A stretch of 64,000 bases of DNA, taken from positions 40,571 through 104,570 of the forward strand of contig JBGTLT010000066.1 of NCBI GenBank assembly GCA_041743975.1. The letters are read 5' to 3'. Positions 24,465 to 33,633 of the stretch are shown here, in pieces (position 1 is the first letter of the stretch; every line of letters begins with the position of its first letter). Below the pieces are notes generated by a model. It searched no databases, was not told the origin of the DNA, and saw nothing but the letters and a program-made list of their open reading frames with translations. Source of the DNA: JTS-RE37 sp041743975 (GTDB taxonomy: Bacteria; Bacteroidota; Bacteroidia; Flavobacteriales; Flavobacteriaceae). A program made the translations under genes and the position numbers.

Positions 24465-27026
24465 ATGAGATTATTTGTAGTTCTTATTGGATTCCTTTTT
24501 TTATTGAGTTCCTGTAGTGCCTTAAATCTATTGGGAATGGGCAAATCGACGAAATCAGCCGATTTTGACCTGGCCAATTCCCTGCCCTACACTAAACTCA
24601 TTCCGGAGGACGCCATTACCCAGGAAGGATTGTTCCGGATTCACCAGGTCAAGGACCGGTATTACTTCGAAATAGCGGATAGCATCTTGAACAGGGAGAT
24701 CCTGGTGGTCACCCGTTTTATCAAGACCCCTGCTGGTGCCGGCAATTATGCCGGCGAGGAGATTGGGGATAAATCAATTATCTGGGAGAAAGGTCCGACT
24801 GACAAAATTTTCCTGAGAATCGCAACGCTTGTCAGTATGGCAACGGAAGGCGATGCCATTTCCGAAGCTGTAAACAACTCAAGTGTCACCCCCATAATTG
24901 AGGCTTTTGATGTAAAGGCACGGACCGAGGACCTTATGGCATCGGTTATAGATGTCACTGACTTCCTGAACGGCGAGAATCCATTGCTGGCACTAAGCAG
25001 CAGCCAAAAAGATTCCTATAAGCTAACTACCCTGGAAAAAGATAAATCCTATATTAAAAGTGTGAATTCTTTTCCGATCAATACGGAAGTGCGGACCGTA
25101 AAAACCTATAAGGCCAAGTCATCGGCAAGTGATTCACGGCACGGCCTCCCGGCAGCAGTCCTTTCAGGGGTGGTGACACTGGAATTGAATAATTCCTTTA
25201 TCCTCCTCCCAAAGACCCCGATGAAAAAACGATATTATGATCCGAGGGTAGGTTATTTTGCGAGCTCCTATCTTGAGTACGGGGATGAGCAGCAAAAGGT
25301 CAACAATAATGTCTATATCCATCGCTGGCGGATGGAGCCTAAAGAGGAGGACCTGGAAAAATGGAAGAACGGGGAACTCGTGGAGCCAAAAAAGCCCATT
25401 GTTTTCTACCTGGATCCGGCTACCCCAAAAATGTGGCGTCCCTATCTCATACAGGGTATCAATGACTGGCAACAAGCCTTTGAACAGGCCGGCTTTAAAA
25501 ACGCCATCGTAGGAAAGCCGTGGCCCGAAAATGACGAATCGATGAGCCTGGAGGATGCGAGGTTCTCAGTTTTGCGTTATTTTGCTTCCCCTGCCAAAAA
25601 TGCATATGGCCCCAATATAACAGACCCCCGTAGCGGTGAAATCCTGGAAAGCCACATCGGGTGGTATCACAATCTAATGAACCTTCTGCATAATTGGTAT
25701 ATGATACAGGCCGGTGCCATTGACGAAAGGGCCCGTAAGATGAATTTTGACACAGAGCTGATGGGGGAACTCATCCGATTTGTATGTGCACATGAAGTGG
25801 GCCATACCCTTGGACTACGGCATAATATGGCCGCCAGCTTTGCGACCCCTGTTGAAAAATTACGGGATCCCACCTGGCTCAAAAAGTATGGCCATACCAG
25901 TTCCATTATGGACTATGCCCGCTTTAACTATGTGGCCCAGCCGGAAGACAGTATTCCTCCCGATTTGCTGATGCCAAGGATCGGGGATTATGATAAGTGG
26001 GCTATTCAATGGGGCTACTCCCATTTGCCGGGTGATCTGCCGGAAGATTCCGAAAAGGAAATATTGACACAGTTGGTTTTGGATAGTATTACAGGCAACC
26101 AACGTTTGTGGTTTGGCGGGGAAGGGCGCGATTTTGACCCCCGTTCCCAATGGGAAGACCTAGGAGACAATGCGGTTATTGCCAGTAATTACGGAATCAT
26201 GAACCTGCAGCGTATTGTACCCTATCTGACAAAATGGTCCCGGGAAAAGGGGAGTGATGATTATACCAACCTTGATGAGATCTACAACGACCTCGTAAAA
26301 CAGTATGACAACTATCTGTTCCATGTTGTTAAAAATATCGGGGGCATATATGTAACCCCAAAAACCATGGAAGAAGCAGGGGAGGTTTATTTGCCTGTCC
26401 CTGAAAATGTGCAGAAAGAAGCCCTGGTATTTTTAGACAACCATATCTTCCATAAACCGGATTGGCTATTGACCAATGATATTCTCAATAAGATCCAGTC
26501 CCCCCAGTCAAAAGAAGCGGTGACCAAAACAATGGAAAGCGTTATGATGAACCTGTTGGGCGCCAGCAGGCTGAGCAGGATGACGTTCATTTCAGAACGC
26601 TATAAGGATCAGGATACCTACAGGCCGGACGCATATCTGGATGACCTCAATTACCTTGTGTGGGGTGACCTCAATGTTTTTTACCACACCAATGATTATC
26701 GCAGAAAATTACAAAAGGTATATGTGGAAAACCTTATTGCGCTTTATAAACCATCAGAGGCGAAAGGTATGGTGGGCGGCATACTGGCCATGCTATCTGA
26801 GGACTATACCTCCAATACGGATGTACGGTCGCTTGCCCTGGATCATCTGATCAAATTACAACGCAAAATTAAAAGTACGATCCCAGTCATAACCCATAGG
26901 ATGACGAAAGCCCATTTGCAGTACCTTGAGAAAGTTCTGGAAGAGGTCATTGGGGAGAACAAGGAGCCTAGCAGTTTTATCCCCCCTTACAATCCGGATA
27001 TGTCCATAAAATCGGACGGGAAATAA
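24465..27026 (+). CDS. Zinc-dependent metzincin lipoprotein (DUF5117/DUF5118 type)
   Basis: 853 residues. The signal ends in the lipobox LLSSC, so it is an envelope lipoprotein. The N-terminal half carries the DUF5118/DUF5117-type region (FRIHQVKDRYYFEIADSILNREILVVTR). The zinc site is H443-E-V-G-H447-T-L-G-L-R-H453, the full metzincin HExxHxxGxxH, with a Met-turn in SIMDY some 30 residues on. The C-terminal 300 residues are helical (DUF4953-like region). Members of this family are widespread in Bacteroidota, but their natural substrates are unknown. The gene has its own upstream region after the terminator and converges on the YrdC/Sua5 gene 22 bp away. Confidence 0.92.
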   Translation: MRLFVVLIGFLFLLSSCSALNLLGMGKSTKSADFDLANSLPYTKLIPEDAITQEGLFRIHQVKDRYYFEIADSILNREILVVTRFIKTPAGAGNYAGEEIGDKSIIWEKGPTDKIFLRIATLVSMATEGDAISEAVNNSSVTPIIEAFDVKARTEDLMASVIDVTDFLNGENPLLALSSSQKDSYKLTTLEKDKSYIKSVNSFPINTEVRTVKTYKAKSSASDSRHGLPAAVLSGVVTLELNNSFILLPKTPMKKRYYDPRVGYFASSYLEYGDEQQKVNNNVYIHRWRMEPKEEDLEKWKNGELVEPKKPIVFYLDPATPKMWRPYLIQGINDWQQAFEQAGFKNAIVGKPWPENDESMSLEDARFSVLRYFASPAKNAYGPNITDPRSGEILESHIGWYHNLMNLLHNWYMIQAGAIDERARKMNFDTELMGELIRFVCAHEVGHTLGLRHNMAASFATPVEKLRDPTWLKKYGHTSSIMDYARFNYVAQPEDSIPPDLLMPRIGDYDKWAIQWGYSHLPGDLPEDSEKEILTQLVLDSITGNQRLWFGGEGRDFDPRSQWEDLGDNAVIASNYGIMNLQRIVPYLTKWSREKGSDDYTNLDEIYNDLVKQYDNYLFHVVKNIGGIYVTPKTMEEAGEVYLPVPENVQKEALVFLDNHIFHKPDWLLTNDILNKIQSPQSKEAVTKTMESVMMNLLGASRLSRMTFISERYKDQDTYRPDAYLDDLNYLVWGDLNVFYHTNDYRRKLQKVYVENLIALYKPSEAKGMVGGILAMLSEDYTSNTDVRSLALDHLIKLQRKIKSTIPVITHRMTKAHLQYLEKVLEEVIGENKEPSSFIPPYNPDMSIKSDGK

Positions 27027-27048
27027 CGTCCTCCAGAAATACGCCGCC

Positions 27049-27669
27049 CTAAATAATATCAAGGCTGCCTTTCCCTTCCCTCAGGATTACCGGTTCATGA
27101 CCTGAAAGGTCGATTACAGTAGAGGCGAGGTTGCCTCCATATCCTCCGTCTATTACAATATCTACCAGGTTCATCCATTTTTCATAAATCAGCCCCGGAT
27201 CCGTGGTATATTCCAGCAATTCATCTTCATCATGGATAGAGGTGGATACAATAGGATTTCCCAGTTCCCGTACCAAGGCCTGTGCAATGGCATTGTCCGG
27301 GACCCTGATACCCACTGTTTTCTTTTTTTTAAAATCTTTTGGCAAATTGTTGTTACCGGGAAGTATAAAAGTGTATGGTCCAGGGAGGGCCCTTTTGAGT
27401 ATTTTAAATGTTTGTGTGTCTATTTGCCGCACATAATCAGACAGGTTGCTGAGGTCTGCACAGATAAATGACCAGTCGGCCTTATTCAGCTTGATCCCCT
27501 TAATACGCGCTATCCGTTCCAGCCCCCTGGACCGTGTAATATCACAGCCAAGGCCGTAAACCGTGTCTGTCGGGTATATGACGAGACCACCTTCCCGCAG
27601 TACCTCCACTACCCTTTTGATCTCCTTTGGATTGGGATTCTCTTCGTATATTTTAATGAAATCAGCCAC
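27049..27669 (-). CDS. YrdC/Sua5/YciO family protein (threonylcarbamoyl-AMP synthase-like)
   Basis: 206 residues, a single YrdC domain with the nucleotide-binding segment VIYPTDTVYGLGCD, a basic patch, and the PGPYTFILPG and VGIRVPDN motifs. It lacks the C-terminal Sua5 domain. Closest in layout to YciO-type members, so it may make threonylcarbamoyl-AMP for the tRNA t6A modification or be the less understood YciO paralogue; sequence alone does not settle this. The start is GTG (27667-27669) giving MADFIKIYEENP; no ATG precedes the conserved core. It converges on the metzincin gene. Confidence 0.85.
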   Translation of the reverse strand: MADFIKIYEENPNPKEIKRVVEVLREGGLVIYPTDTVYGLGCDITRSRGLERIARIKGIKLNKADWSFICADLSNLSDYVRQIDTQTFKILKRALPGPYTFILPGNNNLPKDFKKKKTVGIRVPDNAIAQALVRELGNPIVSTSIHDEDELLEYTTDPGLIYEKWMNLVDIVIDGGYGGNLASTVIDLSGHEPVILREGKGSLDII

Positions 27670-27829
27670 TTTCAGGAATTGGGAATACTAAGGTAGTTGT
27701 TGTTCCCGTGGATAAAAAATAGGTGAGGTGGGAACCGGCATCCTTTTGGGATTATTTTACTGGGTTGAGATACCTTCCAATCGACCTGACACTTTATGCA
27801 TGGCCCACCGAAATAATTGAAGTGGGTGG

Positions 27830-28720
27830 TTATCTGACCTGATAAACCCTGACGTAATCCACTTCCATAACGGCCGGGAAAATGGAATCGTCAACGCCTT
27901 GAAGCCCTCCCCAATTGCCGCCAACCGCAATGTTCATAAGAAAATAGAACGGCTTGGAAAATGGCCAGTTTTCCGCATTGCTGTTGGTAGGTCTGTAAAA
28001 GTTCAGTTTCACGTTGTCCATGTCATCAATGTAGAATTTGATGTACTTGTCCGTCCAAAGCACCCCGTAATTATGGAAAGATTCTTCTATGGTTTCCAGG
28101 GCCACGGGCCCCGAGGTTATCTGAGTCCCTATAGCATGGTTGTTGGCTGTGCTATGAAGCGAAAAATGGGTTTGATTGGGTTCAAAACTAACATATTCCA
28201 TAATGTCTATTTCCCCACAAGCCGGCCAGCCAACGGTGCTGATCTCACTCCCGAGCATCCAGACTGCAGGCCATATGCCATTGCCCTTATGCTCCGGTAT
28301 TTTGGCCCGGATCTCCATCCTGCCATACGTAAATGATTCGGTGCTATTGAGTCGGGCGGATGTATATTCCCCCACGGTATGGCCATCCCCAATTTTTTTG
28401 GCGTAGATCTTCAGTATACCGTCGTTAACTTCAGTATTCCCTTCCGCCACATAATCCTGCCATTCATTGTTACCCCAGCCATGGGATCCGGTTTCAAAGG
28501 TCCATTTGTCGGAACTAAGTTCAGTCCCATCAAATTCATCGTTCCAGACCAGTTCCGCGCTTTCCCAGTACCCGGGATCGTTCGCATCCGGCGTCTGTGG
28601 TATTTCCTGCTGAGGGTCCGGGTTGTCTGCCTGTGCCGGGGCTTCAGAGTTATGGCATGCCATGCACAGGAGTACTAAAATACCATTTAAGATTATCGGA
28701 AAATTGCTTTTTGTATGCAT
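27830..28720 (-). CDS. Glycoside hydrolase family 16 lipoprotein (laminarinase-like)
   Basis: 296 residues. The start at 28720 gives a signal with a lipobox ending CMAC, so it is a surface or periplasmic lipoprotein; the longer open frame to 28813 would bury the signal and is rejected. After a Pro/Gln-rich linker (about 30-50) comes the GH16 jelly-roll: WNDEFDGTELSSDKW, then the catalytic E170-I-D-I-M-E175 (ExDxxE), with HSTANNH and VDYVRVYQ at the end. GH16 lipoproteins of marine flavobacteria cleave beta-1,3-glucans such as laminarin; the exact linkage preference is inferred. No SusC/SusD pair is nearby, so it is not in a typical PUL. It is 64 bp downstream of uvrD. Confidence 0.93.
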   Translation of the reverse strand: MHTKSNFPIILNGILVLLCMACHNSEAPAQADNPDPQQEIPQTPDANDPGYWESAELVWNDEFDGTELSSDKWTFETGSHGWGNNEWQDYVAEGNTEVNDGILKIYAKKIGDGHTVGEYTSARLNSTESFTYGRMEIRAKIPEHKGNGIWPAVWMLGSEISTVGWPACGEIDIMEYVSFEPNQTHFSLHSTANNHAIGTQITSGPVALETIEESFHNYGVLWTDKYIKFYIDDMDNVKLNFYRPTNSNAENWPFSKPFYFLMNIAVGGNWGGLQGVDDSIFPAVMEVDYVRVYQVR

Positions 28721-28784
28721 AGTTTTTTTTTGAATATTGTGAGGTAAGGGTAAACCCGTGACTGAACCAATAAGATGGCATCGC

Positions 28785-31166
28785 TCAATCGTCCAGGACT
28801 TCCAGCCTGGCAAACCTGAGCAAAAGTTTCTTTATATCCCCTTTTTCAAATTGAATCTCCGCTTTTTTATCGTTTCCTACCCCTTCGATCTTCAATACTT
28901 TTCCTTTGCCGAACCGACTGTGATATACCCGTGACCCGGATGTCAGATTAGGATTGATAACATTGGTATTGCCTAAGGGGGTTGCCAATTCCGGTTTCAG
29001 TATACGCAGCTTCCGCAATTGGCCCTCATTAGGCTTCAATATTCCCGGGGGCGAGCTATTCACAGGCTTGATCTGACGCAGTCTGCTTTTGTCCACATCC
29101 CCGAAAATATCTGTATCAATCAGGGGTTTAAACCGGTAATTGTCTAACTGTGTAAGGTTTTCGACATACTTTTCATCAATCTCATCCAGGAACCTGCTGG
29201 GTTCCGCGTCGATTAGTTTGCCCCACCGATACCGATTTTGGGTATAGGTTAGGTAAGCTTCTTTTTCCGCACGGGTAAGTGCCACATAGAACAACCTCCT
29301 CTCCTCCTCTAATTCACTCCTGGTATTCATACTCATGGCAGAAGGGAAAAGGTCTTCCTCCATACCTACTACATAGACAATGGGAAATTCAAGCCCCTTG
29401 GCAATATGAATGGTCATCAGGGCAACCCTGTCATCGTCACCTATGTCCTTGTCCAGATCAGTCGCCAGGGCTACATCTTCCAGGAATTCCGTAAGGTCAC
29501 CCCTGGCATCCGCAATTTCCTTCTGGCCTTCCACAAAGTCCTGTATCCCGTTCAGCAATTCTTCAATATTCTCCATGCGGCCAATGCCTTCCGGTGTCCC
29601 GTCTTTTTTAAATTCGAGCAGTATACCAGTTTTTTTTGCTACATATTCCGAAAGGGTAAAGGCGTCCGTATTCTCATTCATGACCTGGAAACTCCTGATC
29701 ATAGTGGTAAAATCCTGCAGCTTTATCCTGGTCCCCGAATTGATCTTAATGGAAGTCTGTTCCAGGTTTTCTATGACCTCAAAAATAGATCGGCCATATT
29801 GTTTTGCCCCGACGATCAATTTATCTAAAGTCGTCTGCCCTATCCCCCGTGCAGGAAAATTAATGACCCGTTTTAAGGCTTCCTCGTCGCTTGGATTGAT
29901 TACCAGCCTAAGGTAGGAAAGCACATCCTTGATCTCCTTCCGCTGGTAAAACGACAGGCCACCGTAGATGCGGTATGGTATATCCTTTTTCCGCAAGGCA
30001 TCCTCAATGGCCCGGGATTGTGAATTGGTCCGATAAAGGACTGCAAAATCGCCATTTGCCCGTTGTTGTTGCATTTTATTCTCAAAGATGGAGCTGGCCA
30101 CAAACCTGCCTTCTTCCGCATCCGTAACACTTCGGTGTATTTTAATTTTAGTCCCCTCGTCATTGGCGGTCCAGACCAGTTTTTTCAATTGATTCTTGTT
30201 GTTCGCTATGATGGCGTTCGCTGCATTTACGAGGTTTTGCGTTGACCGGTAGTTTTGTTCCAGCCGGTATACGGCGACCTCATCGTAGTCCCTCTGGAAA
30301 TTTAGGATGTTGCTGATGTTGGCCCCCCGGAAAGAATAAATACTCTGTGCATCGTCGCCTACCACACAAATATTCTGATACCGGTCAGACAAGGCCTTTA
30401 CAATAAGGTACTGGGAATGGTTGGTATCCTGGTACTCATCCACCAGGATGTACCGGAACCTGTTCTGGTATTTCATCAGCACTTCCGGGAAACGGCTCAG
30501 GAGTTCATTGGTGCGCAATAAAAGGTCATCAAAATCCATGGCACCCGCCTTGAAACAACGGGCCACATATTCCCCGTATATCTCCCCGAGCCTGGGCCTC
30601 TTGGCCATCGCATCCGCTTCTATCAGCTCCGGGTTTTGGAAATAGGCCTTCACGGTAATAAGGCTGTTCTTATAGGAAGATATCCGATTTTGAATTTGTT
30701 TGTATTTGTAGATGTCCTTATCCAACGTCATTTCCCGGATTATAGACGCAATTAACCTCTGGGAGTCCTGAGTATCGTAAATGGTAAAATTGCTGGGGTA
30801 GCCCAGTTTATCCCCATCAAACCGCAATAATTTGGCAAATACGGAATGAAATGTGCCCATCCATAGATTTTTGGCTTCTGAGCCCCCTACAATTCCCGCA
30901 ATTCGCTTCTTCATTTCCCGCGCGGCCTTATTCGTAAAGGTCAGCGCCAATATATTGAATGCATCCACCCCCTGTTCCATCAGGTAGGCTATCCGGTATG
31001 TGAGTACGCGGGTCTTTCCCGAGCCGGCGCCTGCTATCACCATAAGCGGCCCCTCCTTATGCAATACGGGGGCTTTCTGAGCGTCATTCAATTCTTCCAA
31101 AAACTGGTTCAAGCCATTCAATTTAGTCCGTGAATTTAGCCATAATATATGTGAGATTAAAATCAT
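28785..31166 (-). CDS. uvrD: UvrD/PcrA family superfamily 1 DNA helicase
   Basis: 793 residues from the ATG at 31166, or 775 from a TTG at 31112 (giving MNQFLEELNDAQKAPV, which matches how most homologues begin). Helicase motifs are present in order: Walker A AGAGSGKTRVLTYR, TFTNKAAREM, the DExx motif VDEYQDTN, GDDAQSIYSFRGA, EQNYRST, and the C-terminal motifs TIHIAKGLEFPIVYVVG and YVALTRAEKEAYL. The last 60 residues form a Tudor-like PcrA tail (SGSRVYHSRFGKGKVLKIEG). It is a 3'-5' helicase for nucleotide excision and mismatch repair. Which of the two starts is used is uncertain. Confidence 0.95.
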   Translation of the reverse strand: MILISHILWLNSRTKLNGLNQFLEELNDAQKAPVLHKEGPLMVIAGAGSGKTRVLTYRIAYLMEQGVDAFNILALTFTNKAAREMKKRIAGIVGGSEAKNLWMGTFHSVFAKLLRFDGDKLGYPSNFTIYDTQDSQRLIASIIREMTLDKDIYKYKQIQNRISSYKNSLITVKAYFQNPELIEADAMAKRPRLGEIYGEYVARCFKAGAMDFDDLLLRTNELLSRFPEVLMKYQNRFRYILVDEYQDTNHSQYLIVKALSDRYQNICVVGDDAQSIYSFRGANISNILNFQRDYDEVAVYRLEQNYRSTQNLVNAANAIIANNKNQLKKLVWTANDEGTKIKIHRSVTDAEEGRFVASSIFENKMQQQRANGDFAVLYRTNSQSRAIEDALRKKDIPYRIYGGLSFYQRKEIKDVLSYLRLVINPSDEEALKRVINFPARGIGQTTLDKLIVGAKQYGRSIFEVIENLEQTSIKINSGTRIKLQDFTTMIRSFQVMNENTDAFTLSEYVAKKTGILLEFKKDGTPEGIGRMENIEELLNGIQDFVEGQKEIADARGDLTEFLEDVALATDLDKDIGDDDRVALMTIHIAKGLEFPIVYVVGMEEDLFPSAMSMNTRSELEEERRLFYVALTRAEKEAYLTYTQNRYRWGKLIDAEPSRFLDEIDEKYVENLTQLDNYRFKPLIDTDIFGDVDKSRLRQIKPVNSSPPGILKPNEGQLRKLRILKPELATPLGNTNVINPNLTSGSRVYHSRFGKGKVLKIEGVGNDKKAEIQFEKGDIKKLLLRFARLEVLDD

Positions 31167-31423
31167 CTTTACCCGAATTGTAAACAGATCCTCAGCACCA
31201 TGGGATATGAGCCCAGGCAGAAAACGCTGTCATAATCATATTGCTATAGCTCGCTTTCCGATTCCTGTATGTTTTCCCATGCCATCATTGTTACAACAAA
31301 TTCTTTAGATTGCGGGCCCGTACTTTCCTGTTATACAGCTTAAAAGGTTTTTATCTGCTATTATGACGGCATTTCTGCTGCATCGTTTTCATTCTATTTG
31401 CTATATTTAGCGAAATCATATGA

Positions 31424-31960
31424 ATGAAGAATCTCTTAATCCTGATCATTATAATTTGTTGTGCTGGCAGTGCATGGGGGCAGCAAAAATCCACCGGACC
31501 AATGATCAAGGATTTCGGGGAGGTTTGGAAGGTGGAAAACACCACTTATCCCACGGATAAATCCGGAGAATTCAAGGTGGTTTTTGATATTATGGATAGC
31601 CCGGATTCGCATGTTGAAATCAACAAGGCCATTGAAACAGTTGCCCGTTTTATGAATATGCATGCTCAAAATGGGGTTTCCCAGGAAAACATAAAAGTAT
31701 ACCTGGTGGTCCATAATAAAGCCTCCAAGGATATCCTTGGAAGCCCAGCTTATGAGGTCCGTTATGGCAAGCCGAATCCCAATTTGGCCCTGGTCCGGGA
31801 GCTGCTGGACGCCGGTGCCGGGGTAATCCTTTGTGGCCAATCATCAGTTTCGAGGGAAATTCCTGTTACAGAGGCTGTTGAAGGCGTACAATTGGCGTTA
31901 TCAGCCATGACTGCCCTTGTACAATTACAGAATGAAGGCTTTCAATTATTAAAATTATAA
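31424..31960 (+). CDS. Exported DsrE-family protein
   Basis: 178 residues with a Sec signal peptide (about 1-19, ending AWGQ). The mature part is a DsrE/DsrF-like alpha/beta domain: KVVFDIMDSPDSHVEINKAI, KVYLVVHNKASK and the ILCGQS strand-loop that carries the single conserved Cys of the family. Cytoplasmic relatives carry sulfur on that Cys, but this one is periplasmic and has no sulfur-oxidation genes around it, so its function is unclear. It is followed after 14 nt by the M20 hydrolase gene and is probably co-transcribed with it. Confidence 0.85.
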   Translation: MKNLLILIIIICCAGSAWGQQKSTGPMIKDFGEVWKVENTTYPTDKSGEFKVVFDIMDSPDSHVEINKAIETVARFMNMHAQNGVSQENIKVYLVVHNKASKDILGSPAYEVRYGKPNPNLALVRELLDAGAGVILCGQSSVSREIPVTEAVEGVQLALSAMTALVQLQNEGFQLLKL

Positions 31961-31974
31961 TCAAACAAATAGTT

Positions 31975-33252
31975 ATGAATAAAGTAGTGATCATTGCAGT
32001 ATGTTGTGTTGGATTTGTGGGGCTTTCCCAAAATCCGGACATGGAAGCGGATTACAAATCCATTGAATCCAAGGTCATTGATTGGCGACAGGATATACAT
32101 CAGAATCCGGAACTATCCAACCGTGAATTTAAAACCGCGGAAAAGATCGCCGCACATCTGAAATCCCTGGGGATTGATGTTGAGACGGGAGTGGCCCATA
32201 CGGGGGTGGTTGGCGTTTTAAAAGGGGAGCAACCGGGAAAGGTGGTTGCCCTCAGGGCGGATATTGATGCGCTACCCGTAACCGAACGCAATGACCTGCC
32301 GTTCAAATCTTCTGTAACTTCAGAATTCATGGGTGAGAAGGTGGGGGTCATGCATGCCTGTGGACATGATACGCATACTGCTATCCTGATGGGGGTGGCC
32401 GAAGTTCTGGCCGCGAATAAAGACAAGGTACAGGGCACTGTAAAGTTTATTTTTCAGCCTGCCGAAGAAGGCGCACCTCCCGGGGAAGAAGGCGGTGCCT
32501 TACTGATGGTGAAGGAAGGGGTGTTAAAAAGCCCTGATGTTGATGTTATTTTTGGCCTTCACATCAATTCACAAACACCTGTTGGGGTCATCCGGTACAA
32601 GTCCGGTGGAACCATGGCCTCCGCCCAGCGATTCGTAATCAATGTAAAAGGGACCCAGACCCATGGTTCCCAACCCTGGTCCGGGGTGGATCCTATATTG
32701 ATCAGTGCCAAGATCATAGACGGCTTGCAAACCATCATCAGCCGGGAGGTTAACTTAACCAATGAAGCAGCCGTTATCACAGTTGGCAAAATTACAAGTG
32801 GCGTACGTTTTAACATTATTCCCGAAAGCGCAGAATTGATAGGTACTATCCGGACGCTTGATTATGATATGCAGAAACAGATCAACCGCAGGATGGAAGA
32901 GATGGTACCGGCCCTTGCAAAGGCATACGGAGGGGACGCAACAATTGAAATAACCACGAGCACGGAAATAACCTATAATGATCCTGACCTTGTGGCCACC
33001 ATGTTACCGACGCTCCAAAGGGTGGCAGGCACGGAAAACGTACAAATCCAGAAAGCCGTAACGGGGGCAGAGGATTTTTCGTACTATCAACGGGAAGTGC
33101 CGGGATTTTTCTTTTTTCTTGGAGGGATGACACCGGGCACAACAGCCTCGTACCCACACCATACCCCTGATTTCAGGATAGATGACAGCGGAATGTTGCT
33201 GGGGGTTAAAACACTTACAGAGATGACGCTGGATTACCTGAACAAATCATAA
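31975..33252 (+). CDS. M20 family amidohydrolase (N-acyl amino acid/hippurate hydrolase type), exported
   Basis: 425 residues with a Sec signal (about 1-18). The M20D-type catalytic domain has H127-A-C129-G-H131-D-T-H134 (metal ligands Cys129 and His131), QPAEEGA (ligand/base Glu) and a C-terminal PHHTPDF with the last His ligand; a dimerisation insert lies around residues 200-310. It should hydrolyse N-acyl or N-benzoyl amino acids, or act on small aminoacyl amides, in the periplasm. It follows the DsrE-family gene by 14 nt, and copy 2 of the double-hairpin repeat follows 38 nt after its stop. Confidence 0.92.
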   Translation: MNKVVIIAVCCVGFVGLSQNPDMEADYKSIESKVIDWRQDIHQNPELSNREFKTAEKIAAHLKSLGIDVETGVAHTGVVGVLKGEQPGKVVALRADIDALPVTERNDLPFKSSVTSEFMGEKVGVMHACGHDTHTAILMGVAEVLAANKDKVQGTVKFIFQPAEEGAPPGEEGGALLMVKEGVLKSPDVDVIFGLHINSQTPVGVIRYKSGGTMASAQRFVINVKGTQTHGSQPWSGVDPILISAKIIDGLQTIISREVNLTNEAAVITVGKITSGVRFNIIPESAELIGTIRTLDYDMQKQINRRMEEMVPALAKAYGGDATIEITTSTEITYNDPDLVATMLPTLQRVAGTENVQIQKAVTGAEDFSYYQREVPGFFFFLGGMTPGTTASYPHHTPDFRIDDSGMLLGVKTLTEMTLDYLNKS

Positions 33253-33290
33253 TTGTTGTAATATTTATCAGCATAATATAAATCATCTGA

Positions 33291-33363
33291 TCCTCACCCG
33301 AAACCGCTCAGGCGGGTTCAACCTCTCCAAAGGAGAGGTGCCCCGGGGAATTCTTTTGATTAA
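33291..33363 (+). repeat. Dispersed double-hairpin intergenic repeat, copy 2
   Basis: The core is a perfect stem ACCTCTCC/GGAGAGGT (AA between them, about 33321-33339), then CCCCGGGG and the shared end GAATTCTTTTGATTA. Same order and orientation relative to the upstream gene as the copies at 891 and 47983. The second stem is shortened to an 8-bp palindrome with no loop. It occupies the first part of the 381-bp gap 33253-33633; the rest holds the possible small ORF and promoter listed next. Confidence 0.75.
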
Positions 33364-33426
33364 ATGCGGTGCTTATCGGTTTTGTGTTCCCTAATAAAAA
33401 TAAATATAGTACCAGTTTTCGACACT

Positions 33427-33567
33427 TTATTTTTCAATAATCTTTTCTGGAAATCCTTTAGAAGCGGCTATAGAAATGTCTTTTTCCCGTAAGCGGTAGG
33501 CCCCATTTTCAGGCAGGTCTGCGAGAAAAGGGCAAAGGATGAAGTATACCTCCGGCATTTGAGGCAT
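33427..33567 (-). CDS. Possible 46-residue ORF
   Basis: An open frame on the minus strand from an ATG at 33567 to TAA at 33427, reading MPQMPEVYFILCPFLADL and on to KGFPEKIIEK. It has no close relative that I recognise, no promoter of its own that I can see, and shares the 33.4-33.6 kb gap with the plus-strand OmpA-like promoter. Amino-acid makeup looks protein-like. It may be a small gene, a gene remnant, or chance. Confidence 0.25.
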   Translation of the reverse strand: MPQMPEVYFILCPFLADLPENGAYRLREKDISIAASKGFPEKIIEK

Positions 33568-33576
33568 AAAAATCGC

Positions 33577-33584
33577 TATTTTTG
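33577..33584 (+). promoter_or_regulatory. -7 promoter element of the OmpA-like gene
   Basis: TATTTTTG matches TAnnTTTG, 49 nt before the ATG at 33634. A TTG at 33559-33561 is 15 nt upstream, slightly short of the usual spacing. Confidence 0.45.
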
Positions 33585-33633
33585 CGTCAAATTTAATGAA
33601 GCTATTATTTTACAGAACCAAATACCCCCTACA

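Noticed and set aside
27830..28720. Polysaccharide utilisation locus around the GH16 gene
   Set aside because: No SusC/SusD pair, sulfatase or other glycoside hydrolase lies within reach; neighbours are uvrD and a YrdC-type gene.
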